DNA of 64,000 nucleotides from Chlamydiia bacterium (lineage in GTDB: Bacteria > Chlamydiota > Chlamydiia > Chlamydiales > 2-12-FULL-49-11), in contig JAJACQ010000012.1 in NCBI GenBank assembly GCA_022601435.1, forward strand, positions 1-64,000, written 5' to 3'. The notes beneath the pieces were generated by a model that ran no database searches, was not told the origin of the DNA, and worked only from the letters and a program-made list of their open reading frames with translations. Position numbers and translations under genes: made by a program. Positions 17,049 through 25,447 of this stretch are shown here, piece by piece; position 1 is the stretch's first letter; every line of letters starts with the position of its first letter.

Positions 17049-17855
17049 ATGGAAAAATTAAATATTGTAATCACAAATGATGACAGTGTATACGCACCAG
17101 GAATATTTAACCTCTATAAGGCATTGTCAACAATTGCGAATGTGACCATCGTAGCTCCGGCAACTGATCAGTCATGTAAAGGATCAGGGGTATCCCTTCC
17201 TAAATCAAGAACTATAGAAGCAGAGCAAATTCAACTAGAAGGTGTAGAAGGAAAGGTATGGAAAGTTCATGGGACTCCAGCAGATTGTACAAAATTTGCT
17301 CTTCACTATCTTTGTGAGAAAACACCTGATTTAATAGTTTCAGGGATTAATAACGGTAGCAACGCAGGAAGAAATGTTCTTTATAGCGGAACAGTAGGAG
17401 CTGTTGTTCAATCAACGTTTGCTGGGGTGCCAGGGATTGCCTTTTCTGCAATGTGGGATGACACAGAAGATAAATTTGAAAAAGCAGGAAAGTATATTCC
17501 CTCAATAATTAAGCATTTTATAGATCATAAGATTCCAAAAGGGACATTAATGAATATCAACTTCCCCTCCCAACAAATTGATGGGATAAAAGGTTTTTCG
17601 ATGGCAAAGCAAGGGAAGAGCTTCTGGGATCTTAGAGTTGGTAGTGATACAAGTCTCAAAGGAACTAAGCAGTATCCTCTTTATGAAGAATGGGATCATC
17701 AGGATGAAGATCCAAATAGCGACATTCATCTTCTCACAGAAGGCTATATCACTTGTGTACCGATTCACGTTTATGATCTCACAGATCATGATCATCACGA
17801 TAATCACAAATCCCATTTCGAGAAACTAAACGATCTTCATTTTACAAAAGACTAA
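17049..17855 (+). CDS. surE: 5'/3'-nucleotidase SurE
   Basis: 268 residues. The SurE N-terminal metal site ITNDD is at residues 8-12 (usually DDG, here DDS), followed by YAPGI, VAPATDQSCKGSG, HGTPADC near residue 80, and SGINNGSNAGRNVLYSGTVGAV. These form the metal and phosphate pocket that removes phosphate from nucleoside monophosphates. AAGGAG eight bases before the ATG is a strong ribosome site. The C-terminal tail is rich in His and Asp (DHDHHDNH), which is unusual. Confidence 0.9.
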   Translation: MEKLNIVITNDDSVYAPGIFNLYKALSTIANVTIVAPATDQSCKGSGVSLPKSRTIEAEQIQLEGVEGKVWKVHGTPADCTKFALHYLCEKTPDLIVSGINNGSNAGRNVLYSGTVGAVVQSTFAGVPGIAFSAMWDDTEDKFEKAGKYIPSIIKHFIDHKIPKGTLMNINFPSQQIDGIKGFSMAKQGKSFWDLRVGSDTSLKGTKQYPLYEEWDHQDEDPNSDIHLLTEGYITCVPIHVYDLTDHDHHDNHKSHFEKLNDLHFTKD

Positions 17856-17890
17856 GTCATCACAGTTTCTCTACTACTCAGAGCTTTCGC

Positions 17891-17912
17891 GTAATTATGA
17901 GGTTATTATGGA
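17891..17912. repeat. Short GTAATTATGAG element
   Basis: GTAATTATGAGGTTATTATG lies between the convergent surE and lipoprotein genes. Close copies occur at 60810 and 60965, and in reverse at 20149-20170. Two direct copies of a WTTATGA-type core give it internal symmetry. Function unknown. Confidence 0.55.
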
Positions 17913-17933
17913 TTTCCATAACGAGAATGGATA

Positions 17934-18311
17934 TTAAGATTTTTTGGAGCGCGTATGAAGGTCGAGTTTATGAAGGCTTTCTTTTTGAATTTCGAATAAA
18001 AGCTCGCGAGCGCCTTCGATTTCATAGAGACGGATATATTGCTCCCGTAGTGCATTGCTGTAAAAACTCTCTGGACGGAGGGTGCTTTCATCTTCATCAT
18101 AATTATCAGCCTCGATCATTATATTGAGCAACTTGCTATATTTTTTTTTAATCGAAGATTTTTTATTCTCTAAAGCAGTTAATGAATCAATTGTCTTTAA
18201 TTCTTCAACAAGATCTTTGACAACAGAAACGCCCTCTACCCGCCATTCAGAAAGGGTTGAAGGACTACAAGACGCTAAAAAAAGGAGGCTAATTAGAAAA
18301 TATGTTCGCAT
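17934..18311 (-). CDS. Putative lipoprotein
   Basis: 125 residues from ATG 18311. The start MRTYFLISLLFLASC is a lipoprotein signal with lipobox LASC, so Cys15 should be lipidated after signal peptidase II cleavage. The frame opens upstream to 18371, but those 20 residues would bury the signal. The mature part is charged and helical (ENKKSSIKKKYSKLL). No family recognised. It is convergent with surE. Confidence 0.6.
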   Translation of the reverse strand: MRTYFLISLLFLASCSPSTLSEWRVEGVSVVKDLVEELKTIDSLTALENKKSSIKKKYSKLLNIMIEADNYDEDESTLRPESFYSNALREQYIRLYEIEGARELLFEIQKESLHKLDLHTRSKKS

Positions 18312-18407
18312 ATGAACAATTATACTTGCTAAAATATTAGGGTCAAGGATACAATGTTGCTCAAATTTCACAACAATTCATTCGAAGGAATAAATAGCTG
18401 TGATTTT

Positions 18408-18479
18408 GGGCGTATAGCTCAGTGGTAGAGCACCTGTCTTACACACAGGCGGTCAGAGGTTCGACCCCCCTTGCGCCCA
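18408..18479 (+). tRNA. tRNA-Val (anticodon TAC)
   Basis: Cloverleaf of 72 nt. The acceptor GGGCGTA pairs with TGCGCCC, the D-arm is AGCTCAGTGGTAGAGC, the anticodon stem CCTGT/ACAGG encloses CTTACAC (UAC), and the T-arm is GGTTCGACC. It is followed 9 bp later by tRNA-Asp. Confidence 0.95.
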
Positions 18480-18488
18480 CACTCTTTT

Positions 18489-18562
18489 GCGGGAGTAGTT
18501 CAATTGGTTAGAGCACCAGCCTGTCACGCTGGAAGTTGAGGGTTCGAGCCCCTTCTCTCGCG
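18489..18562 (+). tRNA. tRNA-Asp (anticodon GTC)
   Basis: Cloverleaf of 74 nt. The acceptor GCGGGAG pairs with CTCTCGC (one G-U), and the anticodon stem CCAGC/GCTGG encloses CTGTCAC (GUC). The T-arm is GGTTCGAGCC. Discriminator G, as usual for Asp. A run of eight T at 18566-18573 follows and may end the transcript. Confidence 0.95.
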
Positions 18563-18608
18563 AAGTTTTTTTTGTCTATTTCAAACATATAATTTATGAT
18601 AACAAAGA

Positions 18609-19358
18609 TTACATTTTAAGAACTCGATCATCATCGAGTTTAATAATATCTGCAACTGCAGTTTCATATAAAAGATCCTTACAGACTTCCTCTTCTCTAT
18701 CAATCGATAACGCCTGAAACTCCTCATCCTTTTCAAAGAAATAATCCTGAACCCTTGATCTCCACTGAACAGAAACCCGACGCTCTAATTCCTGATCGCC
18801 AATTTCAGAATCATTTCTTCTCTTTTTTATCTCATCCACTAAACTAGAAGTATCCTCAATATAATCGTTAACTAGTTTAAGCTGCCCATTATAATCTTTA
18901 ATTTGACTCAATAAATTATGGACCTTTTCTCTATAAGCTTCTTTAAAAGGAGTTTGAGGTTTTGTATAAATCAAATGATGACATAAAGCCAAAATTCCAC
19001 CAATCCCAAGCGATCCAGCCCCAGTAAAAAAGCATCCAAAAATAAATGCCCCAAAAATACCTGCACCCATCATCCAAGCAACCGCAAACGTCACTAATGC
19101 AACTAATAATAAAAAGGCCGCCGCAACTAAAAAAACATTTCTTGCAATCCTTAAAAGATTTTCTGATTTGTCGATCTCTTGAAGTTGAGGAAGATTAACA
19201 TCTGCTGCCGCTTGCACAAATTCCCTTGAATTATCAAGACTTCTCTTAATTTCCGATGACGCAGGACTTTTTTCCATTTCTTCATAAGCCAAATCTACAA
19301 CCAACTCAATCTGGTGATCTATACTTGAAACACTTGACCCTGAACTAACTGATGACAT
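18609..19358 (-). CDS. Inc-like protein with two-lobed hydrophobic domain
   Basis: 249 residues, no named family. The N-terminus is Ser-rich (residues 1-12), a common trait of type III secreted proteins. Hydrophobic segments lie at about 74-95 and 98-130, followed by a long charged, coiled-coil-like C-terminal region. The shape matches inclusion membrane proteins and resembles the genes at 14291 and 29940 in layout, though not clearly in sequence. It is convergent with the tRNA-Asp gene. Secretion is inferred. Confidence 0.6.
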   Translation of the reverse strand: MSSVSSGSSVSSIDHQIELVVDLAYEEMEKSPASSEIKRSLDNSREFVQAAADVNLPQLQEIDKSENLLRIARNVFLVAAAFLLLVALVTFAVAWMMGAGIFGAFIFGCFFTGAGSLGIGGILALCHHLIYTKPQTPFKEAYREKVHNLLSQIKDYNGQLKLVNDYIEDTSSLVDEIKKRRNDSEIGDQELERRVSVQWRSRVQDYFFEKDEEFQALSIDREEEVCKDLLYETAVADIIKLDDDRVLKM

Positions 19359-19463
19359 CTCAACCTCTCTTAAATAACTAGAAATTATAAAGTAATTGAA
19401 GAATTGATTTAAAGAACTTTAATAAATGTTTACATTAATTATGAAATTCTATGAGTTAAAGGT

Positions 19464-20120
19464 ATGTGTTTTTCAGCAGAAGCCAGTTTCGCAGCATCCG
19501 CAGTACTTCTAGTCACGGCGGTGTATACCATCAAAAAGACCTTAGAATCTAAGGACCATTCTTTTATGCTTCTTGCTTTAATTCCTCTGCTATTCGGATT
19601 GCAACAACTTAGCGAAGGCTTTATCTGGCTTTATTTAGGACAAGACGGCAACCTCGATTACTTCTTATCTCTTATTTTCTTATTCTTTGCATTTTTGCTC
19701 TGGCCTGTTTGGGTACCCCTTTCGCTGGGTGTTTTTGATCATCCACGAAAGAAATTCTTCTATATCACTGCATTTTTCGGGCTCATCTTCGGATGCCTCC
19801 TCTACGCCGCACCTATTTTTTATAAAACACGCTTCGACATACACTTATGCGATCATAGCATCTGCTACCATCTATCCCACCCAATGCTAAACCCTTGGGG
19901 TGTTGCCTTCTACCTATTCTTCACCATCGTCCCCTTCTTTGTGGCCAAATCCTATATCATAAAAGGTCTCGGCTTATTAATCGGCATCTCAGCTCTCATC
20001 TCAGGTATCTTTTACACAGTCGCTTTCACCTCTGTCTGGTGCTTTTTCTCAGCCGCAATATCAATCTATGTCGGCTACATGGCCTATCGCCTTAAAAAAG
20101 TCACCCAAGACACTCTCTAA
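19464..20120 (+). CDS. DUF6629-like membrane protein
   Basis: 218 residues with about seven hydrophobic segments. The start MCFSAEASFAASAVLL and the PLLFGLQQLSEGFIWLYL block near residue 50 fit the DUF6629 family of polytopic membrane proteins. Function is unknown. GC content rises in the second half of the gene (many C-rich codons), unlike its neighbours, which could reflect recent transfer. The gap 20121-20318 holds a reverse copy of the short GTAATTATGAG element and otherwise only AT-rich sequence. Confidence 0.7.
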   Translation: MCFSAEASFAASAVLLVTAVYTIKKTLESKDHSFMLLALIPLLFGLQQLSEGFIWLYLGQDGNLDYFLSLIFLFFAFLLWPVWVPLSLGVFDHPRKKFFYITAFFGLIFGCLLYAAPIFYKTRFDIHLCDHSICYHLSHPMLNPWGVAFYLFFTIVPFFVAKSYIIKGLGLLIGISALISGIFYTVAFTSVWCFFSAAISIYVGYMAYRLKKVTQDTL

Positions 20121-20148
20121 CCCCTCTGATTATGAATATTATGTAAAA

Positions 20149-20170
20149 TTGATAATTACCTCATAATTAC
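20149..20170. repeat. Short GTAATTATGAG element, reverse copy
   Basis: TTGATAATTACCTCATAATTAC, whose complement is GTAATTATGAGGTAATTATC, resembles the elements at 17891, 60810 and 60965. It lies just after the DUF6629-like gene. Confidence 0.5.
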
Positions 20171-20318
20171 CAAAGTAAACAAAAACTATAACTTTCCACA
20201 TTTAAAGACGCAAGCAAGATAGATATTTATATAAAGTATTTAGATTTATGATTTCTTGCCTTAAATGCCTTAAAGACATAAAGTCTTAACATAATTAAAA
20301 GACTATAAAGGAAAATTT

Positions 20319-21098
20319 ATGGACGCACTAAAAAGACTTGGCTTTTCCCTATATCATAAAGCCCCTTGTTTTAAAGACTACCCTCAAAGGTTAAGTGATT
20401 TTATTCTCACTAAAACAACTCAAGTATTCTATCGCTCACAACGTTATCAAACTAATTCTAATACTTCAGCAAATACTCCTAGGAAAGTATCAACACAACA
20501 TAACTTTCAAACACTTTTACCTTTACTACAAGCCTCAGCAACTTGTATAGCAATGTTTTTAGCAACTGATCGTAACACAATTGCTCATATGCGCACCACC
20601 GGCGAGGAGATGTTCCCTCCTCTATTCGATTATCGTGACCGCCAAGTCAAAGTTAAATATGACAATGAACATTTCGATATACTAAGAGCTAAAATCAAAT
20701 ATAACTCTATACACAACTCAAACGAAGTGAAAATTCTTCTTCAAAATCACTTTTCAAATAATATACTTATGTATAGGAAAAGCGACAACAAAAAGGAGCA
20801 AGAATTTTTAAACAAAATTATTCAGTATTATGCTTATGAGCTTGATGGAGATAAAAAACATCCAACTGCCTTAACTGCTAGACTTGTACTATATACAATT
20901 TTTTCATTATGCCTAGAACAATATGACGGCACAAAAAACTATTGTAACTATCCCAATTTAGATTATTTAACTCTTATTAACTTAACCAATTCCATAGAAA
21001 ATAATGAGATTTACGAATTTGACAAAAAACTGCTCCAAATGAAAGATGCCTATTTCAAAGTTAACAGAGTATCTGAAGATGAGGTTTTCTTTACTTAG
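20319..21098 (+). CDS. Unknown protein
   Basis: 259 residues, not recognised. No signal peptide; one moderately hydrophobic stretch near residues 66-83 (LLPLLQASATCIAMFLATD). The N-terminal third is rich in Ser, Thr, Asn and Gln, the rest in Lys, Asn and Tyr. AAAGGA eight bases before the ATG is a fair ribosome site. Position in an accessory stretch and the polar N-terminus would suit a secreted effector, but nothing in the sequence proves it. Confidence 0.5.
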   Translation: MDALKRLGFSLYHKAPCFKDYPQRLSDFILTKTTQVFYRSQRYQTNSNTSANTPRKVSTQHNFQTLLPLLQASATCIAMFLATDRNTIAHMRTTGEEMFPPLFDYRDRQVKVKYDNEHFDILRAKIKYNSIHNSNEVKILLQNHFSNNILMYRKSDNKKEQEFLNKIIQYYAYELDGDKKHPTALTARLVLYTIFSLCLEQYDGTKNYCNYPNLDYLTLINLTNSIENNEIYEFDKKLLQMKDAYFKVNRVSEDEVFFT

Positions 21099-21149
21099 TT
21101 TACATTTATTTAATGTTCATTTAATCTTTTTTAAGAGCAAGGAGGCCAT

Positions 21150-21356
21150 ATGCATTTTCTTCTATTCTTAAATGTTTGTTTGATTGAGCCGGTAAATCCA
21201 ACATTAGTGCGAGAGATTTATCCGCTTGCGTGGGAGATGTTGCAAAAAGAAGCTGATAAAAAAAGTTCTTTTGCTATTGAAAAGAAGTCTTTAGATCGCT
21301 ATAATATGGCGGTAAAGAAAGGTGATTTCAATGGTAAAGACAAGACCTCAATCTAA
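21150..21356 (+). CDS. Small unknown protein coupled to the YitT gene
   Basis: 68 residues, not recognised. AAGGAGG five bases before the ATG is one of the strongest ribosome sites in the window, so translation is likely. A short hydrophobic start (MHFLLFLNVCLI) precedes a charged body. The 3' end overlaps the next gene's start by 26 bp, which suggests translational coupling with the YitT-type membrane protein. Confidence 0.55.
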   Translation: MHFLLFLNVCLIEPVNPTLVREIYPLAWEMLQKEADKKSSFAIEKKSLDRYNMAVKKGDFNGKDKTSI

Positions 21357-22254
21357 GAGTTTTCTCAATCTATTAAAGACGTATCTCTATATTACGTTCG
21401 GGGCTCTTTTAACAGCCATATCCATTGAGCTTTTCTTATACCCAAACAATTTAATTGATGGTGGTATAGTTGGTATATCACTAATTATTGGTAGATACAC
21501 GGTACCAGAACTTATTCCAGTGTTCTTTATCTGTCTTAACCTCCCCTTTGTATATTTAGCGTATAAGTATATTCGAAAGTCTTTTATCATCCCCATGGGA
21601 ACAGCAATTATTTTATTCTCATTGTTTTTAGCACTATTGCAAAATGGACCAAAATTTCATGGTGACCCAATAGAAATTATTGTTTTGGGCGGTGCGATTT
21701 TAGGTATTGGTGTAGGCCTTGTAATTCGTCATGGAGGCTGTTTAGACGGCAGTGAAATTTTAGCGATCATCACAAACAAGCGTTATGGATTCACTGTTGG
21801 CCAGGTTGTTTTACTTTTTAATATCTTTGTATTCACTGCTTACGGGATCATTTCTTTAGATTGGCATGTAGGCGTTAAGTCTCTGCTAACATACATAGTT
21901 GCCTTTAAAATGATTGACCTTGTTATTGTAGGCCTTGATGAGATCAAGAGTGTTAATGTTATCTCAGCCCACTCAGATCGTATTGCTAAGAAGGTTTTAA
22001 AAGAGTTGCAGCTCGGGTTAACAATCACACAAGGGCGCGGCGGGTATTCAGGAAGCAATACAGAAATCTTAAACATCATTGTAGAAAGACTTGATCTTGC
22101 AGAGCTCAAGGGTCTTATTTTAGATGTTGATCCAAAAGCGTTTATTAGCATTACGAATGTCTATGAAGTGCTTTATGGTGGAAAAGCTTATTCAAAAGCA
22201 AAGCTGCGCAGTAAAAAGAAGCAACGAACCTTAAGTTCTACCAACACCAAGTAA
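21331..22254 (+). CDS. YitT family membrane protein
   Basis: 307 residues from ATG 21331 (AAAGG lies seven bases upstream; an in-frame GTG is at 21322). Six hydrophobic segments with family-type NLIDGGIVGISL, RHGGCLDGSEILAI and a C-terminal cytoplasmic DUF2179 domain (about residues 210-285, TQGRGGYSGSN). YitT proteins are common inner-membrane proteins of unknown substrate. The gene overlaps the convergent rmlA by 24 bp. Confidence 0.85.
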   Translation: MVKTRPQSKSFLNLLKTYLYITFGALLTAISIELFLYPNNLIDGGIVGISLIIGRYTVPELIPVFFICLNLPFVYLAYKYIRKSFIIPMGTAIILFSLFLALLQNGPKFHGDPIEIIVLGGAILGIGVGLVIRHGGCLDGSEILAIITNKRYGFTVGQVVLLFNIFVFTAYGIISLDWHVGVKSLLTYIVAFKMIDLVIVGLDEIKSVNVISAHSDRIAKKVLKELQLGLTITQGRGGYSGSNTEILNIIVERLDLAELKGLILDVDPKAFISITNVYEVLYGGKAYSKAKLRSKKKQRTLSSTNTK

Positions 22255-23106
22255 AGAGACGATCTTTTCACCGTATCCGCTTTTAATATATTTTTGGGCA
22301 AGTTTTTCAAGTTCTTCATCAGAGATCCATCCATTTTGGTAAGCAACAAACTCAACAGAGCCTACCAAGACATCTTTTGTTTGTTCAGATTTTACAAAAT
22401 AGGCAGCATCAAACAAAGAATCAAAGCTTCCGGTATCAAACCATGTAACAGATTCATCAAAGGTTTTAACGTGCAGCTCACCCTTTTTAAGGTATGTGTT
22501 ATTGATGTCAGTGATTTCATACTCTCCACGATCAGATCTTTTAAGCTCTTTTGTGATATCGACAACTTGATTATCATAAAAGTAAAGACCAGTAACTGCT
22601 AAATTTGTAGGTGGATTTGTAGGTTTTTCAACAATTTGTGAAAGATTTCCGAAGTGATCTTTTTCTATAACACCATATTTAGTTGGATTTTCCACAGTTT
22701 TTGCAAAAACCGTTGCTCCCTTTGTTTTAATATTTCTATTAAAAAAGTTTCCATAGTTTTTGCTATAAAAAATATTATCTCCAAGTATCAATACTACAGG
22801 ATCATTTTGAATAAACTCTTCACCAAGTAAAAAAGATTGTGGGATGCCTTCAGGGCTATTTTGAATTGCGTACGTAATATTGATCCCAAACAAAGATCCA
22901 TCACCAAGAAGGGTTTTAAAGCGCTTAATATCAAGATCAGTAGCAATAATCATTATATCTCTTATTTGAAGTTGCATAAGAGTTGATAAAGGGTAATAGA
23001 TCATCGGTTTATCATAAACAGGAAGCAGTTGTTTACTCACAATCTTTGTCAGTGGATAAAGCCTGGTCCCAAGACCCCCTGCTAAAATAATTCCCTTTTT
23101 ATTCAA
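22231..23106 (-). CDS. rmlA: Glucose-1-phosphate thymidylyltransferase
   Basis: 291 residues, full length for RmlA. The nucleotidyltransferase signature GIILAGGLGTRLYPLT (near residue 5) and KQLLPVYDKPMIYYPLSTLM follow the family closely, as do LGDNIF and WFDTGSFDSL. The enzyme joins dTTP and glucose-1-phosphate to give dTDP-glucose, the first step to dTDP-rhamnose and related sugars. No rmlB, rmlC or rmlD lies in the window. It follows accC by 3 bp and so is probably in the accB-accC transcript. Confidence 0.92.
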   Translation of the reverse strand: MNKKGIILAGGLGTRLYPLTKIVSKQLLPVYDKPMIYYPLSTLMQLQIRDIMIIATDLDIKRFKTLLGDGSLFGINITYAIQNSPEGIPQSFLLGEEFIQNDPVVLILGDNIFYSKNYGNFFNRNIKTKGATVFAKTVENPTKYGVIEKDHFGNLSQIVEKPTNPPTNLAVTGLYFYDNQVVDITKELKRSDRGEYEITDINNTYLKKGELHVKTFDESVTWFDTGSFDSLFDAAYFVKSEQTKDVLVGSVEFVAYQNGWISDEELEKLAQKYIKSGYGEKIVSLLGVGRT

Positions 23107-23109
23107 TTT

Positions 23110-24459
23110 CTATACCCCTTTACTAATTCGATCATCTATCGATGAAATAACATGTTTATTATTAATGAACAAGTCATCCTCTAATATTTCTATAAAAAAA
23201 GGTAAAGTGGTGGCCACCCCTTTTATAAAAAATTCCCGCAAGATCAATCTGCTTTTATGGATCACATCAAGGCGGGATTTTCCCTTCACAATTAATTTAG
23301 CAATCATAGAATCATAAAAAGGAGAGATTCTAAATCCTTGATAAATTGCAGACTCAATCCTAATATCTTTACCTACAGGAGGGATATACTCTTCAACTAA
23401 ACCAGGTGTTGGACAAAACTCTTTCTTCGGATCTTCAGCATTAATACGAAATTCCATAGCATATCCTAAAACTTTCACATCCTTCTGAGACATGTTAAGC
23501 TCTTTTCCCATAGATGATTGGATTTGCAATTTCACCAAATCAATTCCAGTCAACTCTTCAGTAATTGTATGCTCTACCTGAACACGAGTATTTACTTCCA
23601 TAAAGTAAAATCTACCTTTAGGATCTAATAAAAATTCAACGGTTCCCACAGAGTCATAACCTGCTTCCTTCATTAAGGATACAGCAGAATTACAAAGATT
23701 TTTTCTTTGTTCATCATCTATTGAATCAGATAACGTCTCTTCTATCAATTTTTGTCTTCGTTTTTGCAGAGTACAATCTCTTTCAAATAAATGAATCACA
23801 TTACCAAATTTATCAGCAGCAATCTGCACTTCTAAATGCTTAGGATTCTCAATTCTTTTTTCTATATAAATAGAATCATCATCAAAGCAATGCTTAGCCT
23901 CTTTTTTTGCTGAAAGGTAACCACGCTTAAATTCTTCTTTATTAAAGACTATCCGTATTCCTTTACCACCACCTCCAGAAGATGCCTTGATAACAACCGG
24001 AAAACCAATTTCTTCTGTAATTTTTAAGCCTTCTTCTAGACTCTCAACCTTATCCAAAGAACCCGGAATCACAGGACAATTTGCCTTCTGAGCTAGTTTT
24101 TTTGCTTCCATTTTATCACCAAGCAAAGAAATCTTATCCGAACTAGGTCCTATAAAAATCAAACCCGAGCGCTCAACAATCTCTGCAAATAAAGGATTTT
24201 CACTTAAAAAACCATAACCAGGATGAACGCCATCTACTCCTGCGATTTCACAAGCGGCTATAATCCTTGAGATATTTAAATACGAATCTTTTACACTTGC
24301 TTTACCTATACAGATTGCTTCATCAGCAAGTTTTACATGCAAAGACTCTTTATCAGCTTCACTATAGACAGCCACTGCCTTAATTGATAACTCATGTAGC
24401 GCCCTAATAATGCGGCAAGCTATCTCGCCCCTATTTGCAATCAGTACCTTCTTCATCAC
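23110..24459 (-). CDS. accC: Biotin carboxylase of acetyl-CoA carboxylase
   Basis: 449 residues, the usual length. The N-terminus KVLIANRGEIACRIIRA, the ATP-grasp loop SGGGGKGIRIV, FMEVNTRVQVEHTITEE and FRINAEDP are canonical. The enzyme carboxylates biotin on AccB, the first step of fatty acid synthesis. The start overlaps the accB stop by 4 bp (ATGA). The order efp-accB-accC matches Chlamydia. Confidence 0.97.
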   Translation of the reverse strand: MMKKVLIANRGEIACRIIRALHELSIKAVAVYSEADKESLHVKLADEAICIGKASVKDSYLNISRIIAACEIAGVDGVHPGYGFLSENPLFAEIVERSGLIFIGPSSDKISLLGDKMEAKKLAQKANCPVIPGSLDKVESLEEGLKITEEIGFPVVIKASSGGGGKGIRIVFNKEEFKRGYLSAKKEAKHCFDDDSIYIEKRIENPKHLEVQIAADKFGNVIHLFERDCTLQKRRQKLIEETLSDSIDDEQRKNLCNSAVSLMKEAGYDSVGTVEFLLDPKGRFYFMEVNTRVQVEHTITEELTGIDLVKLQIQSSMGKELNMSQKDVKVLGYAMEFRINAEDPKKEFCPTPGLVEEYIPPVGKDIRIESAIYQGFRISPFYDSMIAKLIVKGKSRLDVIHKSRLILREFFIKGVATTLPFFIEILEDDLFINNKHVISSIDDRISKGV

Positions 24460-24860
24460 TCCATCACAAATAAAGGTTTGCCAAACTCAATAGATTCCCC
24501 ATCTGTTGCTTTTATCTCTTTAACCATCCCATCACGTTCTGCCTTAATTTCATTCATTACCTTCATTGCCTCAATAATACACAACGTATCACCTTTTTTA
24601 ACTCGATCACCTAGTTCTACAAAAGGCTTTGAGTCCGGAGAAGCACTTCTATAAAAAGAGCCTACCATTGGAGCATTGACAGTATCTTCTAAAGAAATAT
24701 CAGCAAGCTCCTTCATCCCAGAAAAATCCGGCATCAATGAACCCGTAGACTGCCCTTCTCTTTCTAATGAGATTTCTAGATCCCCTTTTTTAACTGATAA
24801 TTTGGCCAAGCCAGATTCTTTAAATAGTTTGATCACTTCTCTTAAAAATTTAAGATCCAT
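24456..24860 (-). CDS. accB: Biotin carboxyl carrier protein
   Basis: 134 residues. The C-terminal biotinyl domain (about 57-134) carries EAMKVMNEI, with Lys100 as the biotin site. The APMVGSFYRSASP segment with its thumb region marks the AccB type. The N-terminal ~45 residues form the short linker and helix. It carries carboxybiotin between AccC and the carboxyltransferase. GGAGG seven bases before the ATG. It lies 14 bp after efp. Confidence 0.95.
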   Translation of the reverse strand: MDLKFLREVIKLFKESGLAKLSVKKGDLEISLEREGQSTGSLMPDFSGMKELADISLEDTVNAPMVGSFYRSASPDSKPFVELGDRVKKGDTLCIIEAMKVMNEIKAERDGMVKEIKATDGESIEFGKPLFVME

Positions 24861-24874
24861 ATCGCCTCCTGATT

Positions 24875-25447
24875 TTAAATACGTTGGACATACTCTTCGT
24901 TTGCTGTATCCACTTTAATAATATCACCGCTATCTATAAACATTGGTACCTCTAATCGAGCCCCTGTCTCTAAAACAGCACGCTTATTTGAAGCACTCAT
25001 CGGATTAGAAGCATCTAAATCCTCCGTCTTTACAACCAATAGCTCTAAAAACTGAGGAAGCTCAACAGAAAATATTGTCTCACCATAAAAGTGAGCATCG
25101 ACTATAATTCCCTCTTTTAAATAGTTATCTTTTCCACCGACAATATCTTGATCAACCAAAACCTGTTCAAGATTCTCAATATCAAAGAATAGATGTTTTT
25201 TATCTTCTAGATAAAGATATTCAAGCTTTCTTTCATTAAGCTTTACTTCCACAACATTTTGATTTTGCTTAAAGCTTTTCTCAACGACTTCATCGTTCAT
25301 TAGATTCTTAAGCTTAGTCTTCACAAAGGGAACCCCCCTTGCCATTGTCACTTTTACAGAAGACTCAACGCGATAAATCTCATTTTCTAAATTTATAATC
25401 ATTCCTGGTGTGATTTGATTACTGGTGACAGATACTGTATCTTCCAT
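24875..25447 (-). CDS. efp: Translation elongation factor P with Arg at the tip
   Basis: 190 residues from ATG 25447, which has AGGAG seven bases upstream; the frame opens to 25468. Three beta-barrel domains: KOW-like N-domain, central domain, and a C-terminal OB domain ending GDIIKVDTANEEYVQRI. It matches the chlamydial EF-P copy next to accB. EF-P relieves ribosome stalling at proline runs. In E. coli the tip reads PGKG with Lys34 beta-lysylated. Here the aligned residues are MARG, placing Arg37 at the tip. No EpmA, EpmB or EarP gene is in the window. The 5' end overlaps yvcK by 29 bp. Confidence 0.93.
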   Translation of the reverse strand: MEDTVSVTSNQITPGMIINLENEIYRVESSVKVTMARGVPFVKTKLKNLMNDEVVEKSFKQNQNVVEVKLNERKLEYLYLEDKKHLFFDIENLEQVLVDQDIVGGKDNYLKEGIIVDAHFYGETIFSVELPQFLELLVVKTEDLDASNPMSASNKRAVLETGARLEVPMFIDSGDIIKVDTANEEYVQRI

